64,000 bases of DNA from Nitrospirota bacterium (GTDB lineage: Bacteria > Nitrospirota > Leptospirillia > Leptospirillales > Leptospirillaceae): positions 273,894 to 337,893 of the forward strand of contig JAJYGC010000009.1 in assembly GCA_021785195.1 (NCBI GenBank), read 5' to 3'. The notes beneath the pieces are model-generated. The model made no database searches, had not been told where the DNA came from, and saw nothing but the letters and a program-made list of their open reading frames with translations. Both the position numbers and the translations under genes were made by a program. Shown here in pieces: positions 17,001-26,512 of this stretch. The stretch's first letter is position 1. Each line of letters begins with the position of its first letter.

Positions 17001-17657
17001 ATGAGTGTCAGACGGAGTGTAACCGTACTGATTCAATTTGCAGCCATACTTGTCCTGAGTACTGCCTTAGTGTGGGGCTCGGGAATTGGAGGTCAAACAG
17101 TGAGTAGTGCAGCAGAACAGTCCAAGACGTCCCTCCCTCCGGGAGAATACGCGGAATTTGATACCAGCATGGGGGAAATCATCTGCCAATTGTTTCCTCA
17201 GTCAGCTCCCCATACCGTGGAAAATTTTACGGGATTGGCTTCTGGAGCCAAGGAGTTTCTGGATCCCCAGTCAGGCACAATGGTAAAACGTCCCTTTTAT
17301 GATGGATTGGTTTTCCACCGTGTCATCAAGAATTTCATGATTCAGGGGGGGGACCCGCTTGGAAATGGGACAGGTGGCCCAGGCTATCAGTTTAATGATG
17401 AGATCGATTCCGCCCGGGACTTTAGCCATAAGGGAGTCTTGGCGATGGCCAATGCTGGTCCGAATACCAACGGAAGCCAGTTTTTTATTACAGTGGCACC
17501 TGCCCCGTGGCTGAACGGAAATTATTCCATCTTCGGACAGGTTGTTTCTGGTCAGTCTGTCGCAGATAAGATTTCAGAGGTAGCGGCTGATCGTCGTGAC
17601 CGTCCCTCAACCCCGGTGGTGATCAAGCACGTCAAGATTTTCCGGGTAAATCCCTGA
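17001..17657 (+). CDS. Periplasmic cyclophilin-type peptidyl-prolyl isomerase
   Basis: Catalyses cis-trans isomerisation of prolyl bonds in exported proteins. It has an N-terminal signal peptide (VTVLIQFAAILVLSTALVWG), then a cyclophilin domain. Visible motifs are FHRVIKNFMIQGGDP (catalytic Arg and Phe), the NTNGSQFFITVAP core and the FGQVVSGQ end, matching bacterial PpiA-type enzymes. ATG 17001 follows AAAGGA by seven bases. Another ATG at 16986 overlaps the typA stop but has no ribosome site. Confidence 0.92.
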   Translation: MSVRRSVTVLIQFAAILVLSTALVWGSGIGGQTVSSAAEQSKTSLPPGEYAEFDTSMGEIICQLFPQSAPHTVENFTGLASGAKEFLDPQSGTMVKRPFYDGLVFHRVIKNFMIQGGDPLGNGTGGPGYQFNDEIDSARDFSHKGVLAMANAGPNTNGSQFFITVAPAPWLNGNYSIFGQVVSGQSVADKISEVAADRRDRPSTPVVIKHVKIFRVNP

Positions 17658-17670
17658 TCGCCTGACCCCG

Positions 17671-18489
17671 ATGGAAACGGAGTTATCCTTCATCGACTCA
17701 CAGGGCACGACATCGTATGGCACCGTTGAGGTTCTCTTTTTGGGTACGGGAGCCTCAACGGGTGTCCCGATGATTGGGTGCAACTGTCCCGTCTGTAGTT
17801 CTGAAAATCCTTACAATGACCGCACTCGCTCATCCATATTGGTCCGGTATGCAGGTAAGCAAATTCTAATCGATGCCTCCCCTGATCTCAGAAGTCAGTC
17901 CCTGAAGAACAAGGTGAACAGGATTGATGCGGTTATTTTCACGCATCCTCACGCTGATCATGTTCTGGGAATTGATGAGCTCAGGACCTTCAATTATTTG
18001 CAGAAAGAAGAAATTCCCATTTTTGGAGACCCGGAAACGCTCAGGGTCATCATGGGCATGTTTCCTTATGCTTTCTCAGAGGAAAACAAAGGTGGGCTGA
18101 CGCGCCCGAGACTTGTTCCAAACACGGTATTAGGCCCCACTTGCGTCTTCGGTCTTACCATTACCCCCTTCCTTGTAAAACACGGTCCGGTCATGAATCA
18201 TGCGTTAAGGATGGGCAAATTGGTATACCTGACCGATTGCAACGAGGTTCCTGAAGAATCAATGGGATATCTGGAAGATGTGGACACGCTCGTTATTGGG
18301 GCGGTCCGCTATGAACCGCATGCCTCTCATTTCGGGGTATGGCAGGCTCTGGAACTGATCGATCGAATAAAGCCTCGGAAGGCGTATTTGACCCACCTTT
18401 CCCATGGAATCGACCATGCCAGGCTGGAAAGTGAACTCCCCCCCCACGTCCATGCCTCATACGATGGCTTGGTCATTTCGGTTCTTTGA
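17671..18489 (+). CDS. Metallo-beta-lactamase-fold hydrolase (PhnP-like)
   Basis: MBL-fold metal hydrolase of 272 residues. After VLFLGTGASTGVPMIGCNC comes a Cys pair (CNCPVC) seen in PhnP-type cyclic phosphodiesterases. The zinc motif HPHADH and later His/Asp ligands (LTDCNEVP, LTHLSHGIDH) are present. The family usually hydrolyses cyclic phosphodiesters. There is no phn operon here, so a phosphonate role is unlikely and a general phosphodiesterase is the better label. It follows the cyclophilin by 13 bp and converges on metH with one base between the stops. Confidence 0.85.
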   Translation: METELSFIDSQGTTSYGTVEVLFLGTGASTGVPMIGCNCPVCSSENPYNDRTRSSILVRYAGKQILIDASPDLRSQSLKNKVNRIDAVIFTHPHADHVLGIDELRTFNYLQKEEIPIFGDPETLRVIMGMFPYAFSEENKGGLTRPRLVPNTVLGPTCVFGLTITPFLVKHGPVMNHALRMGKLVYLTDCNEVPEESMGYLEDVDTLVIGAVRYEPHASHFGVWQALELIDRIKPRKAYLTHLSHGIDHARLESELPPHVHASYDGLVISVL

Positions 18490-18490
18490 T

Positions 18491-20935
18491 TTAGATCGGT
18501 TGGTCCAACCCTGAATAGGCCCGGATCAGGTGTTCTGCCAGGGGAACAATCGCACCGACATCCTTTCCGTACCCATCCGCCCGAATTTCTTCTGAAAACT
18601 TTGTGGTGACGACCGCTCCTCCGACCATGACCTTGAAAGGGAGATTCCTTTCCCCGATTGTGTCAATGGCGAGCTTCATTTGCATCATGGTTGTCGTCAT
18701 CAGGGCGGAAAGGGCGATGATTTCTGCTTTATTGGCGGTGGCCGACTCCAGGATGGTCTCCAGAGGAACGTTTCGCCCGAGATCAATGACGTTATAGCCG
18801 AAATTTCTCAGCATGAGAATGCAGATGTTTTTGCCAATATCGTGGATATCTCCTTTGACAGTCGCAAAAACGATTGTCCCTTTTTTTTCGACAGGTCCAT
18901 CGGATTCAAGATGGGGTTGCAGAACTTCGACCCCTTTTTTCATTGTGTCGGCACCCGCAATGAGGTGGGGAATAAACTTGATCCGCTGGCCAAAAAGGTC
19001 TCCAAGATGGCGAATGGCAGGGGTCATGTAATCAAGAAAGATGGTGAATGGGGACTCTCCTTCGTCCAGGGCCTTTTGGACCAGATTGGCGATGGATTCT
19101 CGTTCACCTTCAATGATGGCTTGTCGGATGCTTTCAACGGTGGTGAGGGGCTTTTGGGGAGTGGAGGGTGTATTGTTTCCTCCGGTTGGACCAGGGGAAG
19201 CCCACTCCTCAGCCTTTTTGATATATGCCCGGCAATCGGGGTCCCTTCCGGAAAAGATGCTCGCAGATGTTACCGTCTGGTGCAGGATTGGATCATATGG
19301 ATCGCAGATTGCCGCATCTAAACCGGCACCGATGGCCATTGAAAGAAAGTTGTTATGCACCAGTTTTCGTGAGGGGAGTCCGAACGACACATTTGAAAGG
19401 CCAAGAATGGTGGGCAGGCCCAGTTCTGCACGAATCATCCGGATTGTTTCCAGGGTCTGTCGCGATGCCTCCTGAACAGCGGAAACGGTCAGGGCGAGGG
19501 TGTCAAAAATAAGGTCTCTCGGGGAAAGCCCCAATTCTATGGCCCGCTTCAAAATCTTTTCGGCGTTTTTCAATCGGTCCGTTGCCCTTTCGGGAATGTC
19601 GTCTCCAGAAACCAGGGCAATCACTGCTGCCCCGTATCGACGAATCAACGGGAGGACTTCTTCGAGCCGTTCATCTTCGGCATTGACTGAGTTGACCAAT
19701 GCGCGTCCCGGATAAATCTTGAGCCCTGCTTCCAGGGCAGATGCATAGGAAGAGTCGATGACGATCGGAAGTTGGACGACATTTTGTATGGCTGTCAATG
19801 CCTTGTCCATCATATCGGCTTCGTTGACCAACGGTACCCCGACATTCACATCAAGCGCATGGGCTCCGGCTTCCATTTCTTTTCGGGCTTCCGCCACGAT
19901 TAAATCGGTTTGTCCGGCAGCGATCGCTTCCGAAAATTTCTTTTTCCCAGTGGGATTGATTTTTTCTCCCACTATGAGGAACGGGACGCCGGGACCAACA
20001 AGTGTCATTCTCGTTCTTGAAGAGATTTTCAAAAGAGAGGGGGCGGGTCTCGATATAGGAGGCGTTCCCTTCACGGTTCGGGCCAATAAACGGATGTAAT
20101 CAGGGGTAGTCCCGCAACATCCCCCGATGATGTTGGCTCCTGCCTCTACAAAGGAAGGCGCAAATTTTGCCACCTCTTCAGCGTTGGCGGGATAGACTGT
20201 TCTTCCGTCACGGTGGATGGGCAGTCCAGCATTGGGTTCTACTGCAATGAATGTGTTTGTGGTCTGCCCCAGACGGGCGACTACGGGAACCATGGCTTCC
20301 GGACCCACTGAACAATTCAGTCCAAGAATATCAACTCCAAATCCTTCAAGGACCGAGGCGGAGGTTTCCGGGTCGGATCCGGAATCAGTGATCCCGTCAC
20401 TATTGAATGTCATGAGTGCCATGATTGGAATGCGTCCCCCGACGGCTTCTCGGGTTCCGATGAGTGCTGCCCTCATTTCCTGGATGTCAAACATCGTCTC
20501 GATGGCAATCAGGTCGCACCCTGCCTCCAAAAGAATCCGTGCCTGTTCGTAAAACAGCTTGACCGCCTCATCGAAGGGCAGGTCTCCGAACGGGGCGATT
20601 GTGGTGCCAGAAGGCCCGATGTCCCCCGCTACATAGGCTCGTCCATGGCTGGCTCGTTGTGCCAGATCCACTCCCGCGCGGTTGATCTCGATGATCCGGT
20701 GTTCTGCGTCATATTCCCGGAGGCGGAGACGGGAGCTTCCAAAGGTGTTGGTCAGGATGATGTCCGAACCCGCTTCGACATATTCAGCGTGAACCCGTTG
20801 GATTTCCTGAGGGCGTTCCAGATTCCATAAGTCGGGAGCGTATCCAGCGGGAAGACCTCTGGTCTGGAGTAGTGCGCCCATGGAACCGTCCAGAAGAAGA
20901 ATCTCGGTTTTTAGTCTATCCAGTAAGGGTTTCAC
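18491..20935 (-). CDS. metH: Cobalamin-dependent methionine synthase lacking the activation domain
   Basis: Transfers the methyl group of methyl-tetrahydrofolate through cobalamin to homocysteine. The homocysteine domain covers about residues 1-300, with zinc cysteines in GLNCSVGP and GGCCGTTP. The pterin domain (about 315-580) has GEKINPTG and DVNVG. The B12 cap and B12-binding domains (about 600-814) have KGDIHDIGKN with the cobalt-ligating His, and GGAVVT. At 814 residues it ends after the B12 domain, so the usual SAM-binding reactivation domain of about 330 residues is missing. A separate gene immediately upstream supplies it. The start is a GTG overlapping that gene's stop (GTGA), implying coupled, roughly equimolar translation. 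Confidence 0.93.
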   Translation of the reverse strand: MKPLLDRLKTEILLLDGSMGALLQTRGLPAGYAPDLWNLERPQEIQRVHAEYVEAGSDIILTNTFGSSRLRLREYDAEHRIIEINRAGVDLAQRASHGRAYVAGDIGPSGTTIAPFGDLPFDEAVKLFYEQARILLEAGCDLIAIETMFDIQEMRAALIGTREAVGGRIPIMALMTFNSDGITDSGSDPETSASVLEGFGVDILGLNCSVGPEAMVPVVARLGQTTNTFIAVEPNAGLPIHRDGRTVYPANAEEVAKFAPSFVEAGANIIGGCCGTTPDYIRLLARTVKGTPPISRPAPSLLKISSRTRMTLVGPGVPFLIVGEKINPTGKKKFSEAIAAGQTDLIVAEARKEMEAGAHALDVNVGVPLVNEADMMDKALTAIQNVVQLPIVIDSSYASALEAGLKIYPGRALVNSVNAEDERLEEVLPLIRRYGAAVIALVSGDDIPERATDRLKNAEKILKRAIELGLSPRDLIFDTLALTVSAVQEASRQTLETIRMIRAELGLPTILGLSNVSFGLPSRKLVHNNFLSMAIGAGLDAAICDPYDPILHQTVTSASIFSGRDPDCRAYIKKAEEWASPGPTGGNNTPSTPQKPLTTVESIRQAIIEGERESIANLVQKALDEGESPFTIFLDYMTPAIRHLGDLFGQRIKFIPHLIAGADTMKKGVEVLQPHLESDGPVEKKGTIVFATVKGDIHDIGKNICILMLRNFGYNVIDLGRNVPLETILESATANKAEIIALSALMTTTMMQMKLAIDTIGERNLPFKVMVGGAVVTTKFSEEIRADGYGKDVGAIVPLAEHLIRAYSGLDQPI

Positions 20936-21636
20936 GCGTCACTCTCTTTCTCGTCGGTCTCGTCTCGAAGCGGTTTTTTCCGGGGAGCATCGGCTGTCCG
21001 TTCCCAACCGATCACTGCGGAGACGGAGAGCCTTGGAATCATGATGAATGAGTCGGTCAGGGAGATCCCGATCTTAGAGGCTTCGGTCAATTCCATTACC
21101 TCTTTTTGTGCAGAAAGGGGCCAATCCCCATACCCAACTCCAAATCGGAACGTCCTCCCATAACCAAATCGGGTAATTTCCTTTTCAAGAACTCGGTCAA
21201 TATGGATTCCCATGTAATCGGCCATCCAAGCCCCGACCCGTTCAAGGAAAAAAGAGTATGCCGGTTCATTGGCGGAGAGTGCATCAACCCGGTCTTCGAT
21301 TTGGGGACCAATGGTCGCAACGATCAATGTGGCGAAGTCGCAGTATTTGAGCAGTTTGACCATTTTTTCACCGGTAAACAGAGTCTCTGTCTCACGGGTT
21401 GTGACCAAGTTTTCATGAATTCCGGTGATGGTCAAGGTTCTGAACACACCCTTTCCCTGAATTAAACGATATCCTTCATCAATGGCTTGTTTGATTTGTG
21501 CGGCCAATGCCGGTTCATCAAGTTCCCGGAGGAAGGATTTTTTGGGAATTCGCATTTCACGAAGGATTTGTCGTTCTTCTATTTCAAAGGGAATGTTGTT
21601 GAAAAAGACCGGTGTACCGATCCGCATGGACGGCAT
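20932..21636 (-). CDS. Stand-alone MetH reactivation protein
   Basis: A 234-residue protein whose C-terminal part (RFGVGYGDWPLSAQKEV, IGISLTDSFIMIPRLSVSAVIGW) matches the SAM-binding activation domain of MetH. In MetH this domain re-methylates cob(II)alamin that has become oxidised. It resembles the divergent reactivation protein known from Thermotoga, where the domain is also a separate gene next to metH. Here it is upstream of metH and overlaps it by four bases, and metH itself lacks the domain. The pairing explains both genes. It is leftward and about 150 bp downstream of thiC, with a hairpin between. Confidence 0.88.
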   Translation of the reverse strand: MPSMRIGTPVFFNNIPFEIEERQILREMRIPKKSFLRELDEPALAAQIKQAIDEGYRLIQGKGVFRTLTITGIHENLVTTRETETLFTGEKMVKLLKYCDFATLIVATIGPQIEDRVDALSANEPAYSFFLERVGAWMADYMGIHIDRVLEKEITRFGYGRTFRFGVGYGDWPLSAQKEVMELTEASKIGISLTDSFIMIPRLSVSAVIGWERTADAPRKKPLRDETDEKESDA

Positions 21637-21738
21637 GCTGTTTTCTCCGTATTAGGTGGTGCCATCCGGTCGCTGACTCCCGTTTGACAAGGTTGGGCGA
21701 TCGCAGACTCCTGGGGTGGGGATTGGAATAATGTAGGT

Positions 21739-21766
21739 GAAGGGGGAATCGATTTATTCCCCCTTC
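21739..21766 (-). terminator. Strong hairpin after thiC
   Basis: Perfect 11-bp stem, GAAGGGGGAAT with ATTCCCCCTTC, and a 6-nt loop, about 20 bp after the thiC stop. The leftward strand has no clear U-tract after it. It may therefore be an attenuating or processing hairpin rather than a full intrinsic terminator. Confidence 0.5.
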
Positions 21767-21785
21767 AGAAGGAGTGAACGTTCTG

Positions 21786-23336
<1,551 letters not shown>

Positions 23337-23366
23337 ATTTAAGCACGCCAGCTCTGCTTATGTCAA
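23337..23366 (-). promoter_or_regulatory. Sigma-70-like promoter for thiC
   Basis: On the minus strand, a perfect TTGACA (23366-23361) is followed 18 bp later by TTAAAT (23342-23337). Transcription would start near 23330, giving a leader of roughly 160 nt. Confidence 0.6.
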
Positions 23367-23428
23367 TTGTTTGAAGCCCCGGGAAGGTATGTATGGAAAG
23401 GGTTTGGACAGAGTCTCCGCTTCCTGGG

Positions 23429-26400
23429 TCAGGGAGCAGGCACGGCTTCCTCTCGGGCCCCGGCTCGGGGTTGTGCGCTCATGGAAATTCCGTTCCCATT
23501 CCAGTACAGGACAAAGTCATAATTTTCTCCGGGATCAGCCAGTTTTTCCTGAACCTGTTTAAGGACGGGTACAAAAAGGTTCGTGAGCGTTTTGTTCAAC
23601 CGAGACAATCCATGGTGGGGGACTTCAAGTTTTTCTGATATGGCCAGATATAATTCCGGATCCACGGTCAAGCTTCCGTCTTGAGAAACGTTTCGTGCAA
23701 AGTCCTGCAAGAGCTGATTGGAGGCCTGTGTAGCCACTTGTTGAATTTCTTCCGGGCTATATTCGGGAAATGGCAAAATCAGGTCCAGCTGTTGAAGAAA
23801 GGGAAGCTGGAAAAGGGGAAGGAAGGCAAGCCTTCGATTGGAGTTCTGAACGCTCCTGACCACGGCATCCGGCCGTTCCCATGGCTCTGATTCAAGGAAA
23901 TCGTGTGGTGAAAACAGGGTTGAGGAGAGAACAAAGATGCTTTGTGGGATCGGAATGCTTTTGTTTTTCCAGAAAATCTTGCCATCCCGGAGAAGCGGAA
24001 GGATGGAAGTCCAGAGACTGGGGTGGGCCCGTTCAACATTATCAAGATAAATCAGCCGTCTGGAATCAGTGGAAAAAACATCCCAGAGCCCTTCGGGAAG
24101 GGAGGGGTTGGTGCGTGGTGCATCCGTGGGTTTGTGGAGAAACTGTTCTGCGAAATAAAGCTCATCAAAGAGTCCCATATCGCGGTAAACGAATGAATCA
24201 TTCTTCTGGAACACTTGTCGGGAGAGATGTTCGGACAGGGTCCTCTTTCCACTCTGGGTAGGTCCCAGAAACATGAATGCTCCAAGGACAGATGAGCCTC
24301 CTTTCCGGATATTCAGTCGGGCAGTCTCGATGGAATTAAGGAGGCTGTTCTGGAGGGAGTCACGGCCAAAAAATCCGGAAATGGCGGGTGGTGGCAGTTC
24401 CAGAAGGTTAAGTCGGAAGCTATTGAAATGACCTTTGGGATGAGCTGAATCTGACACAATTTCTGATTCAGGAGTGGGATCGTTGGGTGATCCAAAGAGG
24501 TGAAAACGAGAGAAGTCTATAGCGTCCGGAGAAGTTCCTTCGAGAAGTTTTTCCATCGCATATCCCTCTACCTCCTGCTGGAGTTCTCGTTGCAGTTCTC
24601 CCACTTCTATGACCCTGGAAAACTTACGCAGGATCATCGGGTCCACTTCGTTTAAGCTGCTCGTTCCGCAGATGACCCAAAACTGGCGCTCTTGAAGGGA
24701 TTGCGAGAGTTCAATGACCTTCTGGTTATAAATTTCCCCGTGATAACTGAAATGACTCAACTGGACTCTTGGAAAGAGAAGCTCAAGCGGATCCACAAAT
24801 AGAACGACAGGCCGGATCCTTTTGTTCTGGAGAATGAAACTCCTGAATGCCCCAAGATTATCCCGGGTAAACTCTTTGGAATTGATGGAGGAAAAATGAT
24901 ATTTCTCCCGATCGGCCAATTGTTGGGCGATCAGTTTCCGGAGAGCATATTCTTTTCCGACGATCAGGAGAGTTTCCCCCAAACGACGCTTTTGTTTTAA
25001 TATTCGGTCTGCCGCCTTGAAAAGCAGTGCAGGCCTGATTGCCTCATCCGTCATTCGATTCCGTATCGAATCCATGGGTTCGAGTGTCGGGTCCTGCCAT
25101 CCTTGGGTTTTTCTTCGGATGGACACATCAATGTCCAGCTGTCTCAATGGTCTCTTGAGGTTCCGGGCATTTTTAATGCTTTTCTGGAGGATGTCTTCAA
25201 TATCCTCCAGACTGAATCCTTCCATCATTTCACCCAATTTGAAAAGGTCCAATCCCTCAATCATTTCCTGGCTCAGGATGGGTATGTTTCCGGGAAGAAC
25301 CTCGTTTTTTCTGGATTGCTTGAGCAGGTCGATATGCAGCAGGCCGACTCTCGTCTTGAGGTCTAAAAGGGGAAGTTCGATTATCCAATGAACAAAGGGT
25401 GAGGACCTGAATTCCTGCTGAATCCCTTGAATGTCCGTGGCGCCCATGACAACCAGGGCATTCTTCAGGGAAAGAAGTCGCAACAAGTGCTTTTTGAAGG
25501 CGTCCCGTTCAGGTCCGTTTCCCATTGTTGCGATGCTTTCCTGATAATCCACGATGTAAAGGACAACCGGCCTGTGCAGGTGGATTTTATAAGCCAGTTT
25601 TTTGGTTTCGATCGACATTGTTTGGATGGAAAGATCTTTGAGGTCCGAAAGCCTGAGTTCTATATAGGCCCTTCCGGTTTCCCCCGCAAGGGTTCTTACA
25701 AAGGTTCTACGACCTTTTTTCGAAGGTCCCCAGAATAGAATCCCATTTTTGGTTGCACGAAAGAGCGAGAGTGTTTGGATATGGTTTGCATATGCGTCCA
25801 TCAGGGCGTGTTTGATCGGAATGGAGCCTTGAAAAAAGGAAAAATTTTCTTCGGGGATCAGGGAGACTGAAACTGTTTTCCCTTGTCCTGAGATACTGCC
25901 CAAATGAAAGCTTGAGACGACTGCAAATGAGATTGCTCCTAGCATCCAGGAGAGTCCTGTTCCGATTGACAAAAGTCCACCGACGTCTGAAAAGGACTTC
26001 AGGAGGGCCCCAATGACAAGGAAGAACCCACCAGCCATGATGCAGGTATCCCAGAAATTGAACGCCTTTTCCTTGAGCACAAGACGGTTTGGAACGGTGA
26101 CGATTTCCCCGGATGCCGATTCCTGCTGAAATGTTGCAGGGATCAGGAGGAACAGAAACTGTGAAAGCAGGGTGACTCCACCAATGAGCCACAGCAGCCA
26201 GGACATGAGTGGGTTGATATGATCAATGAATAGACCAATCGCAAGGGTGATGACTCCGATCAATGCCCATTGGAGGAGATAATGGAGCGGGGGAGATGTG
26301 ACCCCTTTTTGCTTTTTTTTGGCCGGAAGCGGTTTTCCGATGACACTACCTGAAAGAATCAGACTGGTTGCATAGGTCAGCAGGACGATTGATAACACAA

Positions 26401-26512
26401 GAGTGGAGAGAAGGGGATAGGTATTGAACCAGGGATCGACCATTGTTCGGAAAAAAGTTGCCAGGATGACCCATGTGAATCCTGCTGCAATCATGATTGC
26501 GCTTAGAATCAT
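23429..26512 (-). CDS. Membrane-anchored protein with three degenerate AAA+ modules
   Basis: A 1027-residue protein. Six hydrophobic segments lie within residues 1-205. Three AAA-like modules follow. Module 1 (about 225-450) is FtsH/CDC48-like, but its P-loop reads GPSKKGRRT (262-270, no Lys) and its Walker B reads VVLYIVDYQE. Module 2 (about 490-660) has no P-loop (VGKEYALRK, 518-526) but a Walker-B-like VVLFVDPLE. Module 3 (about 710-990) resembles the ClpB/ClpA D2 module. Its P-loop GPTQSGKRT is intact, but Walker B is YLDNVERAHP, with Asn where the catalytic Glu should be, and a ClpB-like small domain follows. It overlaps uvrC by four bases (ATGA). It may bind nucleotide but probably hydrolyses poorly. 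A scaffold or unfoldase-like role is an inference, and no named family is recognised. Confidence 0.8.
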   Translation of the reverse strand: MILSAIMIAAGFTWVILATFFRTMVDPWFNTYPLLSTLVLSIVLLTYATSLILSGSVIGKPLPAKKKQKGVTSPPLHYLLQWALIGVITLAIGLFIDHINPLMSWLLWLIGGVTLLSQFLFLLIPATFQQESASGEIVTVPNRLVLKEKAFNFWDTCIMAGGFFLVIGALLKSFSDVGGLLSIGTGLSWMLGAISFAVVSSFHLGSISGQGKTVSVSLIPEENFSFFQGSIPIKHALMDAYANHIQTLSLFRATKNGILFWGPSKKGRRTFVRTLAGETGRAYIELRLSDLKDLSIQTMSIETKKLAYKIHLHRPVVLYIVDYQESIATMGNGPERDAFKKHLLRLLSLKNALVVMGATDIQGIQQEFRSSPFVHWIIELPLLDLKTRVGLLHIDLLKQSRKNEVLPGNIPILSQEMIEGLDLFKLGEMMEGFSLEDIEDILQKSIKNARNLKRPLRQLDIDVSIRRKTQGWQDPTLEPMDSIRNRMTDEAIRPALLFKAADRILKQKRRLGETLLIVGKEYALRKLIAQQLADREKYHFSSINSKEFTRDNLGAFRSFILQNKRIRPVVLFVDPLELLFPRVQLSHFSYHGEIYNQKVIELSQSLQERQFWVICGTSSLNEVDPMILRKFSRVIEVGELQRELQQEVEGYAMEKLLEGTSPDAIDFSRFHLFGSPNDPTPESEIVSDSAHPKGHFNSFRLNLLELPPPAISGFFGRDSLQNSLLNSIETARLNIRKGGSSVLGAFMFLGPTQSGKRTLSEHLSRQVFQKNDSFVYRDMGLFDELYFAEQFLHKPTDAPRTNPSLPEGLWDVFSTDSRRLIYLDNVERAHPSLWTSILPLLRDGKIFWKNKSIPIPQSIFVLSSTLFSPHDFLESEPWERPDAVVRSVQNSNRRLAFLPLFQLPFLQQLDLILPFPEYSPEEIQQVATQASNQLLQDFARNVSQDGSLTVDPELYLAISEKLEVPHHGLSRLNKTLTNLFVPVLKQVQEKLADPGENYDFVLYWNGNGISMSAQPRAGAREEAVPAP

